This document shows positions 1 through 12,400 of a stretch of 64,000 nucleotides of DNA, piece after piece. A program made the position numbers and the translations under genes. The stretch is taken from positions 855,146 through 919,145 of the forward strand of contig CAADRB010000003.1 of NCBI GenBank assembly GCA_900708905.1, in the 5' to 3' direction. Position 1 is the first letter of the stretch, and every line of letters starts with the position of its first letter. Under the pieces are notes generated by a model. The model was not told where the DNA came from, ran no database searches, and saw only the letters and a list, made by a program, of their open reading frames with translations. Source of the stretch: Hymenolepis diminuta. Its lineage: Eukaryota; Platyhelminthes; Cestoda; Cyclophyllidea; Hymenolepididae.

Positions 1-464
1 TCAACAGAGAAGCCAGCATACCAAGATATATTTATCTTCAGGACATCCTGGGCCAGAAGATTGTGACATCCTCTTACTCTTTATTTTTCTTGGCCCCTAC
101 TTCTATCTTTCTTCTATCTTAAAGGCTTTATGTCCCACCATATTAGCTTACCTTAATAAAGGTTTATTCTGATCACGTTTCCCACAAAACCAAATAATCG
201 TTGGTGCAAGAGAAAAGGAGGTAAGGAATATTTAAACGGAACACTTATGAGCAAACACAAAGCCGTGGACACTGGACGTGATAATTTATATGCTGCACGG
301 TCATTATATAGTGACCCCTTGTTGCCCTGTGATCCAACTATGCCATTTGTGCTTGTTTATCTGAGGTGTGTTCTTAGCCAATAAAATGTCTCAGCCTGTA
401 GCCAATTGGAATGTTTTAAAATGGATCCACCTTGCTCATTGGCTCTCTCGCTTTTTTCGAATAG
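1..464. other. No gene recognised; 5' flank or intron of the STARD3-like gene
   Basis: I see no exon here. The MENTAL domain of the gene that follows should have more N-terminal residues (first transmembrane helix), so these bases are probably intron, with the earlier exons outside the window. A poly(A)-signal-like AATAAA near 155 is followed by TTTATTCTGATCA, which could be the end of an old LTR, but I found no partner repeat to support that. Confidence 0.35.
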
Positions 465-3400
465 ATCATTTCTGTTTGTCGGTTCAGCTTTCTCGAAGTG
501 GCCTATGGCGCTTTTCATACCAGTCGACGTTGGCCTTCAGCGGTAAGCATTCCTATTTTTATCAGGTAATTTATATGATAAGTAGTTCTTTTTAATAATT
601 CCATAGCGCTTGAACAGTGTAGTTTAGAAGGGCTGCTGGTTGCTGGTTATCTTATTTCGTTTCCTAGCTATACCTTCTGCAGGCTATATCTTCTATATAC
701 CAATCTTCATTACAACTAACGGGTTTATTAGTGACGGTCTTAATGGAGAGAAAGCAGACCAAAGATAATGGTGGAATGATCTGGGATGCTGGTGTATGGG
801 GTTGGTGGATGTGATTACAGTGGATGATGTGTGGGTTTACAGAGAGGATATATTGAGATCAGATGACCATATATTTCCGTTGGCGGGAGGGATATCTGAG
901 CTCCTTAAGGCTCAGCCAATTTCTAACCATGTGTCATTGGAGACCTAGCAACGATCACTCAAGGATCACATAGGTGGTTTAATCATCTTAATTATAAGTA
1001 AACCACTTAAAGTCGCATGACAGTTCAACATGAGAATTTGAGGTCACATCTGGGAGCTTAGCTCTTCCAGTTACGCAGCTGACGTGTAATTACAAACTCT
1101 TTCTGCTAGCGTGTGACAGGTAATTGATTTGTGAGGACAGAGAGAAAAATGTAATACCATCCTGAAATCTCTGATGATGAATTTTTCCCAAGTCTAAATT
1201 AGTATTGTTATTGAAGAATTTTCTAATCGGTAACCTCTGAATAAGCAGATGTGCAGGATTTGCGAGGCATCTGAGGACACCTTATGCACTCTTAGAAAAA
1301 TAGAGAATGAAACTGTTAGTGGTTGAAACTTACAATTTCTTGGAACAAAACAGATAAACACAGGACCTATTAACCTAGGTTTTATTCTATATTCCCCTTT
1401 GGCTTCTATCTCTTACTCAATTCGAATCCGAAAGCGACTGCAAGCTTTGATCGGGTGGTCTTTATTGGTGTTCTCTATTGCTTCCATCAGGGAGGAGGAT
1501 TTGGTGTTGTAGGGACGCGTATTAACTTCCTTCTCAACCACGCCCCTCCCAGCCTCACATTGTCATAATCGAAAGGATTAAGATTTGGTGAGTTTGGTGT
1601 GTGATATGATAATGATAATTCTCGGCTATCCATCCAATCGTGGGTTGTGAGAACTTTGTAGGATGGAGCCGAATCTTGTTGGAAGGCATAGATTTGTTCT
1701 CCATTGGCTACACTGTCTATCCAAGAGGGCTTAAAAATGGTTTGAAGAGTCTCGATATAGGCATCTGCATCTGCATTAAGGATTCAGGAGTCATGATGTG
1801 CCCTTTACTACCCTTCACAACGCCGAAGGCCATTACTGCTGGTGGAAACTTTGTGCGCTTGGGGTCCGCTTCAGTGGGGTCCGCTCGCACATAGTCACCT
1901 ATCATTTCTTGGATTGGCTTTTTCATCCTGGTGAAATTTTTTTGTCAGAGAAAACCAAAGGCACTCCTGTTCTTCTAGGTGCATCAATTTATTTAAGAGT
2001 CGTTTTGGACACATTCTCTTTAGTTGTTTTTGTTGACATAGACTAACTTCGCCTAAGAACGTATGAACGTATATATCTGAGGTCTTGATGGACAAAATTT
2101 CTGATATATTTTTGTTCCTTCAGACACTTGAAGATCTTTGGCAAAATATCGCGCATTGACTTCCCAGGATTTTCGTCCATCATGCCATGCACTCTTCTTT
2201 CAAACTCAGGTGTTCTGAGTGAGTCAGCAGAGCGTTGATAATGTTGTTTACCCTTGGTCACGGCGGCCAATTCATCTGCATTATTTTCCTTCAGCAGCTC
2301 TGTTTTAACTTTGCAAATGGAAGATCTGAGGACTTTTAGAAGTCTTGCAATTTCTTTTCATTTCATTAGTTATAGTAGTATCTGCCATGAGATCTTCCGA
2401 TATAAAAATACACTGATTATTATGGGGTTAGTTAAAATTACAAAAATACAGGTGTCCTCAGATACCTTACGCATCCTGTACACAGATGTCTTCTTAATTG
2501 TCTTTGTACTGTGGTCCTTTAAGTAGTGACTAAAGACATTACCATTGGATGCTTTTTAGATTTGGTATAATCAAGATGGGAAGGTGAGATTCATTACACT
2601 TCTTCACCCACTTTCACCTTCCTACTCCGTACACTTTTAAATAAGATATGATTGAATTGAAAATCCTAGGATGTGAAGTCTCATTTGTTTTCATCTTTTG
2701 TAAAATTTACCTTATTCCGAAAATAAATATTTGTCATTTTTTTTTTGAGATCTTGTCACGTTTACATTTTGCTCATCTTACCTTGAAATGTTTAGTCGCT
2801 TTGGTATTTTAAAGACCGGACAAAGTAATCCTATTTAGCATTCATTACTATATTGTAAAGCTCTATACAAGTTTCGACCTTGAACACATTAAGAGACACC
2901 TTAATTTAATTATTTTTTTATTATTGTCTGTCATTATCTTAATATTTCAGTGTTTATAATGTTAATGTTGTGTAGGAAGCCTGACCTAAATAGGTCTTCT
3001 TTAAGCAACGCAGAAGGCAATTCAGAATGAAAGCGCATTAGGGTTGGTAATATTTATGAAAAGTGAGGGAAACTGATCACAATCCTCTGATTCATCAAGG
3101 AACACAAAGATGAGTTTGTTGTCTTATCTAGCCAATGACCGCTGTACTCCCATGTTTGACTGATTGGTTCACCCTGTGTACCTCAGCAGCAACGTGCTTG
3201 GTTAAATATTTGTTTTCAAGTGAGTGTCCGTTTGTATGTTTTATTTTTAGTCATGGACTGCTGTCACAACCATATACATGCTCGCTAAGTGCATGGTCTT
3301 CGCGGTAGGTTGAATTCCTAATCCTTTAATTCATTTCCCTCTGTTTAATAGTTTTTTTCCTTCATTATATAAGGCTTCACAAAGGGGTGATCCATTGGCT

Positions 3401-6400
3401 TACACGGACTTAATCTTGCCCATCGTGATGACTTGGATCGGTACTCTCATTCTGGAATGTCGAGTTCTACCTCAGGAGAGAAGAGCCAAACGAAGTAGGT
3501 TACTGCTAATTTATCTTCATCACAATTGTCCTTTTGAATAAAATCGATTTGTGGTGGTCCTCTGACCAATCATAATAGAGCCCATTTTTTTTATTAGCCG
3601 GTTGTGGAAATGTATTAATTTGCACCTTTAATTAATTGTACGGCATTCTTCGCGTTAATGCTTCTGATTTATTTGGGTTTAAGTCCTTTTGATGATTTTA
3701 ATTTACTGTGACGTGATCCGAATTCATATTTACGCAAAGTTCTGCTACTATGGCTTAATTTAACATATCAATGTGGCTCTCATTAAGTGTTTAACTTGTT
3801 TATAATTCATTAATCTTGTCTAACCCCAGATGGAGGTGCTGCTTTCTAACTGTTAACCTTTCATTTAGCTACATTTTCATGATTCGTACTTGCTCAGGCG
3901 GGTAAGGTTCTCTCTTGAATGTTTGAGTGAATAGAGTTGTGGGTTTTATAATATATTGGAACTAGGTACGAAAGAGCCGAACGAACCCAGAACGAACCGT
4001 CTAGATCATATCGTATCATCTTATTGACAAACAATTTCAAACGTCACAGATATAGACCAGACCAAGTGGATGCTATGTTCTCCTGTACTGGCCGTTTTAC
4101 TAGGCAGACCTGATTCTAACAGAAAGTCGGAAGACCTCTGCAGTAGTTTTGATTATGAAATATGAATCACATGAAGTGTATAACCGTGTATAGATGACTA
4201 AATGAGATTTCACACGATTTTGTCTACTGGGGTTATATGTCAGGCCAGGTGACACAAACAAATTGGTGAATTGGATTATTGGGCTGATTAAGTGGAACTT
4301 GAAAAGGATATTATTCACATGGCAAGTGTTAGGAAAAACTTCCATTCAGTGATGTGGATGGCTACCTGCACCGGTTAATTCTTGTCGTCGAGAGCCGTGA
4401 TTGAATGTGAATTTATCATCAGAGTGGCTTCAGGATACCTTCTTCTCCACTTTCCTTAACGGGTTTTTGGATTTTTTTATCATATGATACGAAAAATTCG
4501 AATATTTTCGATGTCAATGTTTAAAACACAATTGGTTTCTGAGGTACCGGATTCTTCGGTTGCCGTTCTCCCGTTCTCCTCCTGAGAATGAAGTATGCTT
4601 AATGCCATATTTGTGATTAACTAAAATTTAGCTAATCTCTTTGCCTAAGTTGCATACAAAGCAACGTAATTTCTTAGTAATAAGACGAAGAGGGGCCTCC
4701 TTTATTTGGTGCTTTATTTTTTTCTTAATTGAAGTTCTTTTAATCTCGCATTCATGTTTTGATTGTGTCAGCTTTTCACATTATCTTTTCAGATTTTCAT
4801 TGAGACACTGTGTGGTGTATCTAAGTGATAAGCAACACGCTACCTCTTAATGAAGGTTAGAGATAAATTGGTAGGAGGATGGTCTTGTTATTTTCCATTT
4901 TACCTATTCTCTTGGTGCCTCTAGATTTATGCAGTACAAGATACCATATGAGTGTGGCTTCATTTTGTTTATGTTAGTACATCAGTTTACTTTTAAGCCT
5001 TTGACGATTGGTCGAAATGACGTCCTGTGGTGTTTATATTTATTTCAAGCAAGTATGTTTAATCGCAGTTCATAAACTCTTATCTTGATTGACGGTATCC
5101 CAAAAGTCTCCTCTCTAATCCGTCCATCTTGATGCACATTGGATGTACCACTAATGGGCTTTCGAATCCATGGGATTCAGACAAGCTCGAACTTGCTGGT
5201 ATTTGTCTGAAATACCATATCCCCAACATTTGTGCCATTTACTAGACTGAGAAAGTTAGATTAGTTCGCACCTTGATTCTGTTGAACGTTTGAATACACG
5301 AATGCCAAAACACTCAAGTTTCAAATCGAATCAGATCTCGGACACAATTGAGAACACAAGAATGAAGTGTGAATCGAACTTTAAATTACAAATAGGTTAA
5401 TGTTAATGAAAGTCACAGTATGAGTGTATATATTTACCAAGGCAAATAAGCTAATTAGTAATTTCAAACACTGCGATAAATTAATTTACTATTGGCCTTG
5501 CGAATTTGATTTTATCCAGGTAGAATTAAGAAAAATCTTTCATAGGTCTTTTCCAAAAGACAACTCTCACATTAACCCTCTCACTCTGTTATATGTTAAT
5601 AATTAGAAAATCATACAGTGGTCCTGAAGTTAATATTCAAGATATTGGGTACGATGATATATTTCCCAAAAGTAGGAGTCACAGCAAGGTGTATTAGAGG
5701 TTAAGTCGCTGTCTTGGAAATATATTAAGTGAATTTTTAATACCTCTGGCTACGTCTTCTGGATGCCATAATAGTATAAACAGAAGGCGGAAGATCAGAG
5801 AGAAGACGCTAACACAGTAGAGAACTACTGGGAGATATAAATATGTGATTTATGAAATAAAACATTTAGCCTTATGGGGATGACTATGTGGAGATTTACA
5901 GGACCACATTGAACTCTTAAGGTAACAACCATAGATGTGGAAATAGGGTTGGATAAGGACATACCACAAGAGGAACATGAATAGGGGGATTATTTTCACA
6001 CAGCACGTCTCTTCATGTCTGGATAAGTTGTTTGAGCATATGAAAATATTTGTGTCGATTGCTGCTCCATTCATTAGACAGTGCTATCTACTTTAGTCGT
6101 CTCTGGTAATCTCAACTCTTTTTTTCTTGCCAGTTGTGTACACATATCAGCGTTTGAATCCGAACCTTCTCTCAGCCGTGGAAGCCCAGTCTGCGTATTT
6201 CGGCTCCGTCCGTCAATGGGCGGGCCGGGCCGCCACTTCACGCGGTATCACTAGCATCTATGGCTCTCCTGAAGGTAAGACTGCTCACTTAATTGCTGCT
6301 TTCCTCTAAATTGATGTGTAGTAATCTATGCGGCATTTTAAGAAGAGATATTTCATTCAATTCTTTATTGTGGAACAACAGTGGTTGACTTTAAGATCTA

Positions 6401-9400
6401 CAGGTAGTGAAGGAGCCAGAAGTTGGTGAAGCAATTATGTAACAGTGGAGCGCATTGTCGTGGTTTTAAGAGAACCAGAAGGGGGTGTATATAGTTGAGA
6501 ATTGAAGACAGCCTATTTCGTTCAGATCAGCAAGTCAGGTCAAACTGAGTCAGTGAGTCAACAGCGTCGAGTGTCCTCTATTGGCGCTAGTTAATAGCTT
6601 GATAGATCTTGAATACAAGAAGAAGTCTCAAATATCGGCCTGATTCAGAAGGAAATGCATATAAAGAAAATATAGGTGTAAAGTCTCGTTAAGAAAAGAT
6701 TTGAACTCGGAATAAATGATGGATGAATAACAATTTTTACTTAAAAAGCGTGCTAAAATAAGTACCCCTCCGGTGTATAGTCTCATAAAAAGATCAAGCC
6801 CATCTTATTTTGGAGTGAAGGACGCTTTGTTCTTAGTTGTCTAATTTGGAATTCGTGTGACAACTTTGTCTCCTCTCTTGTTATTATTATCGTTAATAAT
6901 GATATGGAAACTCTTTTGTTCACTATACGCTTCTCCGTAGGGTTTGAAATAATGTCATTTGGTGAACAGTTCAAGTTTTATCCTCGGATCATGAAGAGTA
7001 GGGTAGCTCTCCTGGAGTTTTGATAGCAGTTCAAGTTTATGCTGTAATAGATCTAGTAACCCAAGGAGCAAAAACGCAGATCTTGATGTAAGTTGGTGTT
7101 TACGCACTTGGAATGAAATGTAGGTGGAAAAAGGATGATAAAATCTATTTGAAAGGTCATGCACTGCACTTAATAGCACAAATCGATAAAATTGCCACGC
7201 TATTCGGTGGATGAGCCACTCGATTAATTATGATAACTGATGTAAAATGAAAAAAGTAATAATAATATCCTTATTACTACCGATCTTCACCACACAACTA
7301 GATGGAAAGGTGGTAAGACAGTGGTGAGCAGAGGTTATTGGGAAGGGAGTAAAAACAACGAGAGAGGGAGGGAGATGGGTTAAGGTGTGAGCGCGTTTTC
7401 AGCGAGGGTGAGGTGTATGTTTTCGAAATAATAAAGTGAGCCACTGGAGTACGCACGAGGGTCAAAGGTAAGGAAGCTTGAGATGACAGGATGTAATGTA
7501 ACACTGCAAGTTTCAGAGTGAGGAGGTATTAACAACCCTGAGATCAAGTGAGTTGCGCACAAAGATAATTAGTGCGAACAGAGAGAAAATTTTAGTCTGA
7601 AAAGAATTTAATGGTTTTTATCTTTATAAAATCACCTATTAAAATTACCCAGATGAACGATGTTTGGTATCTTTTCTTTCCTTTAAATGCTCCATGGACC
7701 TAGCGATGTCGATTTATTGCAGCGAATTTGCGTTTTTACATAAAAATGCGTCGGGAAATAAGATATGTTGACCCTTGGCCTTTATAAATCCAAATTCCCG
7801 TACAGATGGAGAACAGAAATCCAAAATCGCAATGAATAAGTTCCATTAAGCTTTATGTACTCGACTGCAAAGTTAAAGTCATGGGTTCAATGCTCATCGG
7901 GGCACATCGAGTGAGAGGAATAGTCTATCGCACTGATTAAATCAGGTTAATAGAGCGGTGGGGTGGACCTATGATTTCGAGTTTCTCATCAGGGAGGCTC
8001 AGTGTTCCCATCCCTTAACGCAGGGTGAGTATTGGAAAGGGCTTTCCTAAGTGACCTTGAGAGCTAATTAGTTAGCTAAATTATATCGAAAATGGACATT
8101 TATTTTAGCCGTTTTCTTGATATGTGTATCTTGAAACAATCTGTAATTATCAATATTGTCACCCTATCGAAAATCTATTCATTCAGTTTCTATTTCTCGT
8201 CTGTTTCACAGGTTCCCTTATGCTCGACACCGAGTCTCTGATCAACAGTCCGAAATATACTGCTTTCGGTGCCAATGATGCAGCGGTAGATGTAAGTTCT
8301 CGCTTAATGCTATTTACTGTAAGATGTGCTTGTCGTAAAGTGGGGCTGTTGTAATGCTAGAAAGTTGTGATCTATCTACCCTCTAGATATCATTATACTG
8401 CAATTGGCAAACTCGGAGAAAGAGGTAAGACAGATGTTCAGCAATCCCAAGACTTTTTATTAACTCAACGCACTCCATTGATGTTTGGAGGTCAAAACGC
8501 ATAACAGCTTTTTTATTAAATAGTTGTCAAGCTCCCTAGAGTGGCGTGCGCATACCTATCAGTAAGAATGGTAGGCGACTTAGAGACAATCTGCTGGAAT
8601 TACCCACTCACTGGTAAGATATTAGTACTGCAGCTATGAGCTTTAAGAGAACTAATACTTATAAGTACAACTGCAGAAGAGTTATATGTGATTTCAAACA
8701 ATCCTTACCACAAAAATAGACTTAAGAAAGCAAGATCAGAAGAGTGGAAAGATGTGGAGTGAAAATTTGGTGTTTAATCAAAGTACAAGTTACAGTTAAA
8801 ATTTGGATGGACTAAGTTATATAAGCATTAACAGCAGACCCGAGTTAGGTTAGGTTACATTGGAATATTTACAAAAGGAAATTTCAATAAATGCAGTTGC
8901 AGCAGTTGAAATCTGGGAATGTTAGCAGCCGGTTTAGTACTAAGTAGAATCTCGTTTGTATCCACCAGCTTAATATACTTTCGCTCCTCGTATTTTGATT
9001 AAATTCTAATTTTTTTAAAGAAAAAATTGATAAAACGCGTCACTTGTTCCGTCCAAATCGGATTTTTATCAAGATGTAACAGAAGTTCTGCTCGATTTTT
9101 GAACTGCATTTAGGGCAGGATTACTTCAATTTACCTTGTTAATGTTGTATGCTTATCTGTGATAATTAATAAAATATTATTTTTCTCAGATTGTGTGATA
9201 ATTTTCGTTATTATTAACTATTTCTGGCCCTAATGTACACTCCAAATAAAGAGCATATCAGGCATATTTTACTCTTTGAATTTCAAGGAAATACGCCAAG
9301 CTCAGCAGCAAAAATACTCAAAGACACCTATGGGGATGATGTTGTTAATGAAAGACCTGCAGAAGGTGGTTTTCACCTTCAAGTTTCAAAAAGGATGACT

Positions 9401-12400
9401 TCAGCCTGAAAGACGAACCGAGAGCAGGATGCTCAAGAAACTTAGTTCCGAGCAATTGTAAGTTGCCATCGATGAGAATCCAACTTACACTACTAAAGAA
9501 CTGAGCAAAACCTTTAACGTAAGCTATCATATGACCATAAACAGGGAACTGAAAAGACTTGGCTGAGAAAGTCCCAAAGGATGAGAAATGGGCTCTACAC
9601 GATTAGTCAGAAATCAACAAGCAACAACGTGTGACCTGTTGTGTTTCACTGCGTTCTCGTGAACTTCAGGCACCTTTTTAAAACCGAATCATAACTGACA
9701 GCGACAAGAGGTGGATCCTTTACGACAATGTTGAGCGCAAAAGACGGTGGTTCAATGCCAATTGCACTTCCAAACCGAGAAGTAGACTGTACCCGAAAAT
9801 TCTTTTGTGTGTATGGTGGGATTTGAGGGGAATTGTTTATTATGAACTAATGGATGACAATCAAGTAATAACATCTGAAGTTTACTGTCAGCAGCTAACT
9901 CGTTTAGAAGCAGTTAACGGCAAGAAAAGCGGCCTTCTTTGACCACTCGAAAAGGAGTGATTGTGCACCATGGCAATGCCAGATCCCATCAAAAATCTCG
10001 CTGAGGAATTTGGCTGGGAAATTATGCGTCATCCACCATATTCTCCTGATCTTGCACTAACCGATTTTCATCTTTTCAGGAGCTTACAGAATCATATAAT
10101 GGGACAAAGGCTTACTTCAAGAGAAGAGGTCGGAATGAAGCTAGTTTCTTTTTTTGAGTCCAAACTGACTAAATTTTATGAAGATGGAATGAGAAAGCAT
10201 ATGGCAAGATGGGAAGATGTAATTACTAAAAATAGTGACTATGTTGGACGCTAAATAAGTGTATTTTTGACATAATTTTCACTTTAATTCAAATTAAAAA
10301 TTAGAGAGAACTTCTGCTACAATCTGATAATTGAAGAAACTTCCGAAAGTCTGCGTTAACATATTCATGTTGTAGTTCTATTAGAATCGTGCACTTTTAC
10401 CACTGCGCCGTTGGTGAAATACATCGCTATAGGTCTTTCGATTACTAAGATTCGATTGCAATATTTTTTCGACTAAGGTTTGATATGATGTTCTTATGTG
10501 CTAATGAGGTAGATCCCTTCTTCGTAATCTGTTAGAATCTGTTGTTATTGGCCATTCGGGTTTTTCAAATTTTATACTAAGAAAGGTTGCTTGTAGTTAT
10601 TTCTACACCGGAGCTCAGTGTATATTTCGGAAATCGTGAAGTAAGGGCTATATCAAATCCTAGTACCTTATTCTCCATTTATTATAATTTCTCATCTTCT
10701 TCCTGTAGGTTGCAGCTCTTTTGACAAGAGCTGAGGATCTGCGTCAAACGGCATGGAGTGTCTACGAAGACACGGTCTGGAACGAACCTGGTACCTCACA
10801 CTCCATATTAACAGAACCTCTCATCACCTCCGCCAATATTGACGGTTTTGGTGAACAGACCGTTTTCCGAATGGATGTAAGTTAACAGCGATTCGATTAT
10901 TTTGAATTTAGTATACGCTATATTTTGTGAGTACTTTGTCACTTATTGCCGCTATCTTCAGTGACCCTTTTAGACCAGAATAAGGCAGAAAACCTATTAC
11001 TCACTGAGGATCCCTTATTCCTCACTCTATTAGGAAATCACCCATTTATAAATTAATAAGGTATGACAATTGAATGACTACCTAGTTGGTCAATAATATA
11101 ACATTTAAGTGTTATTAATACCGTCAGGAAGGAATAGTGATCGATAAATCTAATTCTCGGCTTCGAAAATACTCCATAGTATCTCATGTCATATTAGAAT
11201 TAAGGTAAAATCGTTCTAATCAAGATAACATTTTGTTGGAAAATCGAATGCTTTTTTTCTCACCTACTGAGCTCTGCTAATGAAAATGTTAGCTAGCCCT
11301 GCCAATGTTAAGATGATGTCAGCTGCAAGACCGATCATCAATATTTAAACAACAATCCAATAAGTACTTGACTTCATGGAAAAGAATTCACTCTAACCCA
11401 GATGATGAAATGTGACTTTTTAATTTTGGAACGTGAAGCAGTAGTAAGTAAATACTGTACTACTCGAATCCAAAAATCACATGATGTTAGACTAGATTCA
11501 AATCTCCTCATTATCGCTCATTATACTTGTTTTTAACCATTTTTATTTGCTTCCCACAATGAAGAACTGAAAAATTATTGCATTACTCTGGGTATTATTA
11601 TTCCTTTTTGCGGTTTTAGGCGATGCTGCACGCTCGGCCAAAGAGGATGTTTGATGATCTCGTGTATGGATTTGAATTCTCGCCCATTTGGAACTCTTCA
11701 ATTTCCTCTGCTAGAGTATGTAGTGTATTAGCCACCTTAATCCAAATTCTACTTAAATTGGCTATCACTCTCTTCTTTCAGATTCTTCAAAAGTTTCCTC
11801 ACGAAGAGCTCGACATTGTGCATACTATGTTGAAGGAAGCTCTTGGAGGTTTGATCAAACCCAGGTGATTCTTGGTTCAATATTCTAGGATTTATATTTT
11901 GTTAGTGTAGTTCTAATTCATCACTAATTGATGAGTATTTTTAGGGACTTCGTAATGATGCGGGCATGGGGAGCCAAAGATGAAATCTATTATGTTACCT
12001 CTTCTTCTGTGACACATCCGAAATGTCCACCTGTGAATGACTGTATTCGGTGAGAATTCACTCCCCATCTTTTATTATTTTATTATTGCATTTAAGAGAA
12101 GTTACAGTTTATTATCTTAGACGACTGCAGAGTCTAGCTGAGTTCTCATCCTTCTAATTTCCTTCGATCCTCACCATGCAATAAGATGGGGAAAAGGAGC
12201 GCTGGTAGGAGAGCTTTATTTGGGAATAGAGAGAAAGCTCAGGGAGGCAAGAAAGATTGTGGGTGCAGGGTTATGGATGTATCGCGAGTGCACAAGGGAG
12301 AGACTCTCATTCTTAGATTAAACTGAGACTGTCTGGAAATAGCCTATGGTATTTGAATGGAGTCTTGATGCACTTTGGGTAAGTCAATCGTATCGATCGA

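Noticed and set aside
7973..7992. Hammerhead-ribozyme-like core on the minus strand: CTGATGA, short stem, GAAA, then GGTC
   Set aside because: Stem II would be 2 bp and stem I does not pair at the expected positions on either side, so the core motif is probably chance in a tRNA-derived repeat.
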